The position numbers were made by a program, and so were the translations under genes. DNA of 64,000 nt from Theristus sp. LFF4_11 (taxonomy: Eukaryota > Nematoda > Chromadorea > Monhysterida > Xyalidae). Positions 55,201 to 64,000 of the stretch are shown here, piece after piece. Under the pieces are notes generated by a model, which did not search any database, was not told the origin of the DNA, and saw only the letters and a program-made list of their open reading frames with translations. The stretch is taken from positions 1 to 64,000 of the forward strand of contig JASANC010001002.1 of NCBI GenBank assembly GCA_030248135.1. The letters run 5' to 3'. Within the stretch, counting starts at the first letter, position 1. Every line of letters starts with the position of its first letter.

Positions 55201-57452
55201 AACGCAGCGTACACGGCCGTTGCGTCGTCTGCCTCCGATCGCAACACCACCGATCCGTGCGATGGCGGCTCCGGAACGGCACACTTCATTGTGATGTCTG
55301 CAGTTTAGACAAAATCCATCTTCAATTTGACACTGCAGCCAGTTTATCTCACCGCTAGCTCGTCGTGTTGTCGACGGTTTTGGACAGCGAATTTCCACGC
55401 TTGCAGTCCAGTGACCTGTACTCGTACACTGCAGTTTGGTTGTGATGTTTTCATCGCTGTGACACGCAACCGTCAGCGCGGTGCCCACTGGATAAGTGGA
55501 TTTGCGATCGGTTTCATGCGCGACCCTCGCATTCGCGGGGATTTCTGGAGACGAACACGACTCAACTGCTGAAATGTATCTCTTCGAAGTTGACATCGCA
55601 CACGTTTTTCACAAGTTCTGATGTTGTACACTGACAACCAAGCATACAGTCACATGCACAAGTGGGTAACGGCAGCTTGTGTATTTGTTTACGTGCAACA
55701 TTCTTTGAAACAAGACCATGCTAATTTTCTATCTGCTAACTGATACCAACCGAATTCACAAATGACGCCGTCAGCTGTGTCACACGGCCATTGTGTCTCC
55801 CAAATGTAAGGACGCGAGGCGTCGACGCTGATGCAACTCGCTGCTAAGTGGTCACCGGTGCTGTTGTCCACAAGCAATGGATCCTCGTTCAGTTCAACTG
55901 AATAATGTGTTTTTAACAATTGCTCACATCAACAATCAAATCGCATGACACTGCACACGAAAACAACTAAACTTACAACTTGAAAACACTGGATTCAGAC
56001 TGCTTTGAATCCAGAAAGTACTGCTGTAGTTCGCTGCAACACTCAGATTATTGCTGCTATTCAGATTCTCGTTTAATGAATACCTGTGAAGAGAACATGA
56101 ACTCAAACCCCAAACAGGCACCCACAATGTCAATGATGATAGCCCTAATTAGCCCAAAAATACCAAAGTAAGAAGCGTTTTGCATCGGCATCAGCAACAG
56201 ACATGACAGATCCATTCATGGCAACACAGATGTCTTCAGCGTCTCCGTACGTCAACGCGTCATAGAATTCAATTGAAACGCAACTGTTCTTCCACACGTG
56301 CTGATCGTTTGCACGGCAATTCATTGATGAAATGACATTCTGTGACCACAGCTCCACCTGAAAATGCAACAGAAACTTTAGATGAGCACTATGATTAGTG
56401 AATATGAAACAATACAGTACAATTGAAGTGACTGATACCTTGCACAGGCTGACGTTGAACGGTTTTCGTGCAGAATGCTGCATGCGAACGAGCACGTAAC
56501 GTCCGATTGGTGACCAGCCGACGTGGCACTTTTCAAAAATGGTCGCTATGCCAGCGGTTTCTGTGCACAATTGGATTGAATTTTTAGCTTCAGGTCGGCT
56601 CTTGCCGAAAGAAACAGAAAAAAACACATACGCTTTGCAATTCGGACTTTCGAGCAAAGATGCGCGTGATGCCACTGCCCGCTCACGTTACCGACTCGCA
56701 CTTCCAACACCAGCACACTGCGCTTGCTGTCTGAAGTTGACGCATGAAAAAATTCCATGAAAATTATGAAATGATCTCGAGAGATTCACTGAAGTGACCG
56801 ACAGGTTTGAAAGAACCGATTTTTATGACACAATTGGCAGGCGGCTGGCGGGCTGGGCAACATAACAGAATTGCCCGATGCTCAGAACTTGGGTAACCAT
56901 TTGATTCCGTATGCAAACTACGCAAAACAGAATACTGACCGCTGGCAAAGTTGCTGTCCAGTGATATGTTGAATGCGTCAATGGCTAGTCGCTCCAACAA
57001 ATCGATCACCAGCCAACGTTGTGGCACAGCAGTGCACGTGTCACCATTTTGCAGCACCAACGCACCGGTAGATTCATGAACAATCGTATCCGTGCACAAA
57101 TCAGCATCCGTCTGGTTGTGTCCTCCAAGCGACACCGGTTTGCGCGCTGCCACATCAATTGCTAAAAATGTTTGGGAATTTGAACTGGCTTAAAGTTTTT
57201 CAACAAAAAACGTTTTCTAAACCAACCACAAAACGGTCGCCGATTGGCGGACGCAGTGATTTTGTCATTGCTGCATCGATGCTCTGCCTCCCCGAGCAAT
57301 CGATATGGCCAATCGCACATGTACTGCACGGCGCTGCTGTTCAGTTGACGGGCACGGCCATTCGCCGGTTGTGCAGCTGCTTCACATGTGCCAGTGAACG
57401 CATTCACCAGCAGCACGTTGCACATCACCACCACAATCACCACGTGCAGCAT
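52241..57452 (-). CDS. Furrowed/selectin-like receptor: sushi, fucolectin-like, C-type lectin, TM
   Basis: Eighteen exons on the minus strand: 57452-57227, 57161-56940, 56730-56632, 56587-56439, 56357-56164, 56083-55977, 55897-55751, 55568-55353, 55297-55103, 55029-54838, 54765-54559, 54496-54428, 54368-54269, 54200-54058, 53929-53860, 53788-53498, 53440-52995 and 52923-52241; 1,251 residues. Order: signal peptide (1-21), a sushi domain (to 75), an F5/8-type fucolectin domain (about 77-232, RWLVIDLL...FNISL, GRYVLVRM), a C-type lectin domain (about 240-380, ending ICEF), four sushi domains (about 383-650), one membrane helix (about 680-703), and a 545-residue cytoplasmic tail rich in Ser, Arg and Gln. 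Drosophila Furrowed has this set of extracellular domains and acts in cell adhesion and planar polarity. Exon 11 ends at a GC donor (C|GCAAGT). The exon 4 acceptor is weak. Confidence 0.88.
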
Positions 57453-58564
57453 TTTGTCTTGCGCATGCACGCTCACTTGCACTGTGACACTGGGCAGTCA
57501 GCAGCGTCTGCCGCTTGCTTCCGTGTCGCTGTGCAAGCACAACGTTTGTTTGTTTGCGTGCTACACAACGGAGCGCACAGCACACTGCGCATGTCGACAT
57601 TCACATGTCAACAACAACGCTGAGAGGCATCTTTTCAGGCTGCAACCACATCATCTTGTTGTTAGTGCCGCACAGCTCAGCACTCCAGCAACATTTCAAT
57701 TGCGAACATTAAAAGCGACCGCACTGTAAACTTGAAATCAGTGCGCTCAATCTCTGCTTTCCCTCCGTGCGCCTGTGCTGTGTGTACCTCTAATTTATTG
57801 CATAAATCCGATAAACGTGAAACCCGCCGTACGTACACGCACTTTGTGGCAGTGCAAAAATGATGTATGCGATTTATTCATAATTGAAAGCAATTTTTCG
57901 TTTCAATCTAAATAAACATCGTTTTCACTGAGCTGCATAAATGTTTTTTTTATCATTGCACTCGATGGACAAGAAATGTGACCTCGAGTCGCGTGTCATC
58001 TCACTCAGTTCAGCATAATCAGTGTATTACTTGAATAGAACGAGGTGTCGCCGAAGATAAAAGTCTCTGAAGAGCGCACCCGATGGAACAGTCACCTGTG
58101 ATGGTGCGCTGCTACTCATTGTTGTTGTATGCTCTGTCGCAACGATATGTGACGCTATTTGAAAAATTTTTGACCTTCAAAATATTTATTATCACACACT
58201 CAAACATAAACAGTTCGTAGCGTTTAAAATACTCATTCGATATGACAAGCAAAATTGACAATAAAAAGTGAACAATGCGAACGTAAAAACGCCCATGTTA
58301 CCATCTAAGCCTACTTGATTCGTTCAATTCAGATTTAAGATGAAACCAACCTACCTACAAGCTGATTTTTTTGGAACGGCCAATTATGGCGGTCTGTGTC
58401 AGACAAAAAGCAAAAACTTTCAAGTTGCCAAAAGTGACAAAGTATTTCAAGCAAAACAAAACAGAGGTAAATTAGCTGCATTTTTTTAGTCAGCTTTCGT
58501 AATTAAAAAGGATATAAACGAGAAAATATTCCATTGAAACAACAATGAACTCAGCTAATTTGGT
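57453..58564. other. Intergenic stretch between receptor start and sHSP stop
   Basis: No gene recognised. It should contain the receptor promoter and the sHSP 3' UTR. A short hairpin is possible at 57990-58130, but nothing there is convincing. Confidence 0.4.
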
Positions 58565-59992
58565 TCACTTCTTCTTTTCCTTCTTTTGTTGCTTCTCATC
58601 TTTTTTCGGAGGAGCAGCCTGCAAATAATTCACAAACAACTGGGATTATCACAAAAAACACTAAAACAAACAAACCAACTTGTTGCGGTGGTGGAGAAGC
58701 TCCTTGTGGGTTTTGTTCTGCCGGTGCACTCGGTTGATTCTCTTTGATGGCTGCTTCGACCGGATTGGGCACCGGTGGTGCGGGCGGCGGTGGGCCGTGC
58801 ATGATTGGCGCAATTATTGGTGCTTCCCGGCCTGGCACAGGTGCTGGGGGAGCTGGTGCAGGTGCTGGAGGCACAGGTGCTGGTGCAGGCGGTGCTGGTG
58901 CAGCAGCCTTTTTCTCCGCTTCGGCACCCTGTGCGCCAACGTCCGCTTGCTTTGGAGCCGACATGAGCACGGGAGCCAGCAGTGGAATTACGCCGGCGCC
59001 TCCATGAGGTGCGGGGGCTGGTGCAGGCGCGGGAGCTGGTGCAGGTGCGGGAGCTGGTGCAGACTCCTTTGGTGGCTCGGCTGGTTTCGGTGCATCGACT
59101 TTGGGTGCGTCGGCTTTGACTGCTTCTGGTGCAGCATCTTTCTTCGGCTCTTCCTTAACGACGGGTGCAAGCAACGGCTGTTGTGCAGCATTCGGTTGCT
59201 GTTGCTGGTGGATACCGCCTTCTGGTGCAACCACATTGATCGCATGCGTCCACGACGGCTTGCTTTGGCCCTGCAATGCGGAGTCTTTGCAGAAAATTGT
59301 ACTTGTTTCTTCACAAAACATCAGCGTATGAAGAACGAACTGAAACAATGAGAATGCCATCGGCGTTCAGTGTGCTCGTCACTGTGGCCGGGTCGTATCG
59401 TTTTGGCAGCACCGCTTTTCGACAGAAACGTTTGCAGATGTTCACGTTGTTGCCAATCGTTGCTTCGGCTTTGCCAGCAATGTGGATTTCATCGTTCACC
59501 ACTTTCACCTGTTTATTTCAATGTCATGAAGTCAGTCCAATTTTGACAACAGCAGCGAATACAGCGCAAAGAACGAACGCACCACTAAATCAGCCGGTTT
59601 CACGTGCTTCAAGCTGAGCTGAATTTCGAAGCGATTCTCATCGCAGAAAACATGATGGACACCGGAGAATGCAACGGACGCATCGCCAACATGCAAATCA
59701 ACCTGAACAAAAAAACGCACAATTGTGAACCGCAAATTCAAATCTGATATGCTTTTTAAATTTAAACTTTTAAAATAAAAAAACTGCAGTTAACCGTGAA
59801 CCATGTGCAATTTACGAATTTTGAATAATATTCTAGCATTTTTGAATACGGCTCGCTGATTGGTTACATTGAGCCAGTTGGAGATTGAACCAATCAGGAA
59901 GGCCAAAAGCAAGCAATCACTCGATTGCGCATGATTCACAGTTCAAACTGTTGAGCGCTCACGTGTTCCGTGCCCTCGATGAAGATTGTCAT
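58565..59992 (-). CDS. Small heat-shock protein with long Ala/Pro-rich tail
   Basis: Five phase-0 exons on the minus strand: 59992-59963, 59702-59583, 59508-59341, 59270-58680 and 58618-58565; 320 residues. Residues about 22-108 form an alpha-crystallin (Hsp20) domain: ENRFEIQLSLKHVKPADLVV, VNDEIHIAGKAE, FCRKAVLPKRYDPATVTSTL and DGILIVSGQSK. The N-terminal arm is only about 20 residues (MTIFIEGTEH). Exon 4 adds about 200 residues of low complexity: EPKKDAAPEAVKADAPK type sequence, then runs of alternating Ala and Pro. The last exon is Lys-rich (KKEKKK). sHSPs hold unfolding proteins, and their C-terminal arms are usually 10-40 residues. The domain is clear; the tail is unusual but is joined by good splice sites. 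The first exon is short and so less certain. Confidence 0.85.
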
Positions 59993-61410
59993 GGCTGATG
60001 CGGCAAGAGTCCAAAAAGCAGCTGTCAGGTGCACCGTGCACTTTACTCCGGCGAAGCAGAACTGACACGGAGAAGCAGAGACGAAGCAAGAATGTAACGT
60101 CGGCTGTGCTGCGTGCTTGCCCGCATAACCGGTCCATCGTCAGCGGATGAGCAGTGCCAGCAGCGTTGTTCAATGGAATGCTGCACAGTTTGCACACTCT
60201 TGCGAATCGTATTCGAAGTTTTAACGAAAAATTGCTACACCATTTTTTAGTATTGTGTTGGCATCTTCAAGTCACTTAAGTTACGCAGTATTCTTGAGCT
60301 GCAGCATGCTGAGTAAAACAGCAGTACAGAAGACAATTGTTTGCTTTCAGCCGTGTGCTAAAACGGTGTTTGCGTACCGTGTTGACAAAAAAAACGCAAT
60401 GAATGCATTTGTAAAAAACGTGAAACCGCGTTGAAGTGCTTACTTGCTTGCAGCAATCTTGTACGATTACGAAATGCACCGATGACATTGCCATTGCAAA
60501 GGCACACTGCACAGAGCACAGAAACTTGTGCACAGCTTGCAGACTGATGAGCTGCAGCTTGGTTCAAAGTTGACAGCCTTGCTCTGTTGCGTGACGTTTT
60601 CCTCTCACTGTACAGTTTCCTCAACAACACAGTAAAAGTCCGTTAGTTCGTGCAGTATAGTGAATGAGCGGATATGAATGAAATATAGCCAATCTACCGG
60701 CTGCGTTGTGTCTTGTGTGCAAGTAAGCGCGAGTCCAATTTCTGAACAACAAGCAGGCACAGCACAACGGTCAACACGAATTGGGGATAAGATAACACCG
60801 GTCAACTTCCATGGAACATTCTCCATTTTCTTGTCGAACGCAAATTTACTAACATTTGGGCTTCACACACAAAAGTATAAAACAAAAGAAAGTGAGCCGT
60901 GTGGTTGGTGACCAAATCCAAATGGTATATTTAATCCAAATATTTAACTGAATGATAAAAATCTATCGTCTCTATCATTACGTAGTCACCCCAACGATAG
61001 CAAAACCGGTGTTCAACAATAACAAATGACACAAAATATCCATATCAGTATTCAGTGTATTCTATCAGTGTATCTATCCTCAACGCACATTTGTGTATGG
61101 TGTTCTTTTGAAAATGCATGGTGCAACTACGTACAGCACAGACAGGCACAATGCAGATGGAAACCCTTCCGACTTTGAAAGCGCTGCCGACATTGGTCTA
61201 GAGTTCTTGAAATCTGAATTTACGGTATCGGAGAATAAAACTGTGGATTGGTGAAATGTAAATGGTGACAGTTTCACACCATCAAAAGGTCCCTTCCATC
61301 TGCGCGGCAAGGTCGAACTAACAGAATTCAATTAAAATAAAAACAATAAAACGTTGATCACCGACAAACAATGTTTGCTGATAGACTGCTGATTCGTGAC
61401 TAACGCATAT
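59993..61410. other. Intergenic stretch upstream of the sHSP gene
   Basis: No convincing gene. A minus-strand frame from 60826 (MENVPWKLTGVILSPIR...) has a plausible start but no continuing exon or known family. No heat-shock element array was identified by eye. Confidence 0.4.
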
Positions 61411-61551
61411 TTACACGTCGTTTTCATAATCTTTTGGATTCTTGCGGATACAGCGATCGTGTTCTGCCTCAATGTTTTTGTAGCTGATGTAGTTGATCAA
61501 AATCGGTGGAATCCACCACCAGCCGGAATCACCCACATGCCGCGCCAACAT
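61411..61551 (-). CDS. Possible 46-residue protein, unrecognised
   Basis: A single minus-strand frame starts at an ATG directly after 'gttgttttgcag', a strong 3' splice site, and runs 46 codons to TAA. It contains GWWWIPPILINYISY and an Asn/Lys/Asp-rich end (KNPKDYENDV). The aromatic stretch could be a short membrane anchor, as in small mitochondrial inner-membrane subunits, but I recognise no family. Either it is a trans-spliced micro-gene, or the last exon of a gene whose upstream exons I could not find, or chance. Confidence 0.35.
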   Translation of the reverse strand: MLARHVGDSGWWWIPPILINYISYKNIEAEHDRCIRKNPKDYENDV

Positions 61552-62196
61552 CTGCAAAACAACTGCGCATGAAATTTGAAATCTTTTGCACCATTTATTC
61601 AGTCTTCACATTTTGTTTTGTGAGCTGCGGGCGGACTGACAGTGCGCTGCAAGTGCTGGGCACAAGAGCACAACAGTTGTTGGCGGTGGCACCTAGCCTA
61701 TCATGCGCAGCATGGTCGATTACATAGGATACCGTACAATTTGGAATTTGAATTTGAACACAAGTTTAGATTTTTTGTGGACACCGAAACGGTCGACAAC
61801 AACGACAACAACAACAACCTGAAATTTTTTTCGTCTTTTTTGTTCTGTAAAATGACAGAAGCAACCGATGTTTAATTTTTTTGATTTGGATGGATAGGGT
61901 ATCGGGCCACCTTAGCACAGCAAATAGAATTTCTTGGTTTTGTCATTTATCATGAATGTTATGGTCGATTGAAATTTCAAAATATTTGCAATGAGCTTTC
62001 TGAAATAATATTGCGGGACTGCGCTGTCGCGCGTCCCACGATTCAAAAATTTGGGGGGGGGGACGCGGAACAATCATGTTGGACATTATGGACAAGCCGC
62101 ACGGTTCGCTTCACCATAAGAATAGCGCAGGTGTAGTTTCTGTATACCGTTCTGGGTGGGAAGTTTGAACCTTGCTGTGAACAAGACACATACGTA

Positions 62197-63231
62197 TAGG
62201 GTTAGGGGCTTTGAAAAAAAAAATTCTTTTTATTTTTTTTTCGTTTTTTTTTTAAATTTGGATTTTTTTTTCAAACTTAAAAAAAATTTGAAAAATTTTT
62301 CTTCTACTTTGCTCTGAAAATTCGATTTATGGCATAATTTTTTGAAAGTTCAAACCAAATTTTCTTCCCAACTTCTTTGTGTGCTTAGGTACATGTCATT
62401 ATTTGGTCATTTTGACCGACGTACTCCATGTTTTTCGATTTGGATGACTTCTAGAGTCAATTTTTAGCGTTGAAATGACTTAACTGAATTGAGAAATCGT
62501 TTCAGAAATCGTTTTCTTGCAACTTAGAACATGTTTTTTCAGTCGGTAGGCCATGAGATGAACATGATATCTTGTTGATTGGCGTACGTTATAGGTCTAC
62601 AATGGAGTTGTGCGATATATTGTTAAACAATTGGAGCGGGGATGTTGGTTAATACCACATCACACGACCGTTTTTCAGATACCCGATAACATGGCCACAT
62701 GTTAAAACTTGCGTGCTGAGCTAAACTAACGTGTTAAACTTGCGTCTGTCAGTTGCCCGCAACGTGATCGCGAAATCATGGTACGTGTTTTCGATACGAT
62801 GATTTGAAGAGTGGGCTCTCGCCATGTGGCAGATAGCATAGCTGGTTGAACCTGAAAGTAAGTGTCTTGGGGGGGGGGCGACCGGGTCGACAGGGGTTGC
62901 CGACTTAGCTACAGCAAACAGGAATTTTTGAACACAGTCAAATTTTGGTAATTTTCTAAAGAGGAACAACTAAGAACGGTTCAATATTCAAGTACACGTC
63001 GAAAATTGTCCTGTTTTACTGTTGAAAATGCAACTTTCCCTCTATGAAATGGACATAATTTCAATAAAACACGATTTTCGCTCTTATAGTTTTCCGGATC
63101 GTTCTGAAAATAGTCTAGATGAACTCAGCTCGACGAGACGCTTCGAACAAACCTAACTTGTAAAAAAAAAAATTTTTTTTTAAATTTTTTTTTAATTTAA
63201 AAAAAAATCCGGATTTTTTCCCCTAACCCTA
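62197..63231 (+). mobile_element. hAT family A element A2
   Basis: 1,035 bp with perfect 12-bp ends TAGGGTTAGGGG / CCCCTAACCCTA and the perfect 8-bp duplication 'catacgta' (62189-62196, 63232-63239). It is almost identical to A1 at 27129-28150, so it moved recently. Confidence 0.95.
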
Positions 63232-63319
63232 CATACGTAGAGAAAATGGGAGAAAGTGACGAATAACATCCAACGGTCTGCTCCCTCCTGCTTCAGCCAA
63301 GCCAAGGGTAAGTTGGGCT

Positions 63320-63675
63320 TAGGGTTGTTGAAAAACAAAAATCGTCATTTTTGTGTTTTTTAAACGGAGCAGCTCGGACGCTCAGACAGAATTCAGATTG
63401 CGAAGCGAATTGTCACCTTATCTGCATCGGAAACGGCAAGCCAACCTTTGGGACGCTCAAAAACTTTATCCTGAAGTTGTTGAAGCCAAAAATCAGTCGG
63501 TAAAACGGTCCAAAATCGACTGCTGACGGTTTTACGAGTTAATATCAAAGAATTTTTTGCTGAACTTTCGAAAAATTGTTCCAAAATTGAGGTTTTCAGA
63601 ACATATATTTTTTAAATCGGCATTTTTGTTTTTCAAATCACTTTTTTTAATTTCGATTTTTGTTTAACAATCCTA
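63320..63675 (-). mobile_element. hAT family B element, internally deleted, inverted
   Basis: 356 bp with ends TAGGGTTGTTG and AACAATCCTA. Flanks 'gttgggct' (63312-63319) and 'gttgggtt' (63676-63683) agree at 7 of 8 positions. About half of the family B interior is missing. Confidence 0.85.
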
Positions 63676-63730
63676 GTTGGGTTCGAGGTAGTATTTGCCC
63701 ATTTCCGCTGTAGTTTGGTACCTTAAGACC

Positions 63731-64000
63731 CGTTTAGCAGTCTGTATTTGTATTCGGCTCCAGCACGGCGACGGCACGTCACGTTAACGGTTTACGTATC
63801 AGTTTATAATTTCCAAAACCAAATAAAAAATTTTTTTGAAAAGAATAAAACGGCTCACATTTTTTATTCCGGTTCCAAAACCAGCAAACGCTCGCTGCTC
63901 GAACGGCGACACGGCGAAACTGTATTGACCGTAAACTTTAGTGAGATGGCCAAATTTGCCCATTTCGGTTTGGTGTCGAGTGTATTTGAATCTGCTGAGG
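63731..64000. other. Window end, no feature seen
   Basis: AT-rich sequence with 'caaataaaaaat' runs. No exon, repeat end or RNA gene could be recognised. Confidence 0.4.

Larger units (their letters stand above)
62109..63730 (+). repeat. Second SINE copy, split by two hAT insertions
   Basis: SINE sequence is present at 62109-62196, 63240-63319 and 63684-63730. The pieces are in the same order as in 51588-51812: 'gaaccttgctgtgaacaagac', then 'caacggtctgctccctcctg', then 'gctgtagtttggtacctt'. Excising the two hAT elements and one TSD copy each restores a continuous SINE. Confidence 0.8.

Noticed and set aside
58744..59007. Plus-strand Gly/Ala-rich frame
   Set aside because: It is the antisense of the Ala/Pro-rich sHSP exon.

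Overview
This is a gene-plus-repeat window from a eukaryotic, animal genome. Every recognisable protein gene is split by GT-AG (twice GC-AG) introns, the products are animal proteins (RIOK2, TINAG-like, UPRT, SLC30A5/ZnT5, POP4/Rpp29, ZC3H18, a Furrowed-like selectin relative), and several start codons sit just behind a bare 3' splice site, as in trans-spliced nematodes. A nematode, or at least a trans-splicing invertebrate, is the best guess; this is inference and not proof.

Layout. 1-4511: a ~467-bp satellite, broken by a CACTA-like element that carries a 74-bp hairpin minisatellite and by a foldback repeat. 4704-21010: three plus-strand genes, a MATH-BTB CUL3 adaptor, RIO kinase 2, and a TINAG-like inactive cathepsin, separated by a 5.7-kb gene-poor stretch. 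21.8-30.2 kb: a nest of transposable elements whose order of insertion can be read from target-site duplications (TSDs): hAT element F contains hAT element B0, which contains repeat C (with hAT B1 inside) and hAT B2; F also contains hAT A1. 30.2-40.2 kb: SH3BGRL (+), then UPRT (-) and SLC30A5 (+) head to head with a 366-bp shared upstream region. 40.8-61.6 kb: an all-minus run of POP4, ZC3H18, the Furrowed-like receptor, a small heat-shock protein with a long Ala/Pro-rich tail, and a possible 46-residue protein. 62.1-63.7 kb: a tRNA-derived SINE split by two hAT elements.

The genes do not form a pathway; they are ordinary housekeeping, trafficking and extracellular genes (ribosome maturation, tRNA processing, RNA surveillance, zinc transport, pyrimidine salvage, proteostasis, basement membrane/adhesion). 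The distinctive content is the mobile DNA: at least nine hAT-type insertions with 8-bp TSDs, two of them placed directly on or beside 5' splice sites of coding exons, and elements rich in poly-G tracts.

Exon coordinates come from reading frames, splice consensus and remembered family alignments. Internal exons have consistent phase; first exons, weak acceptors and element edges without TSDs are less certain.
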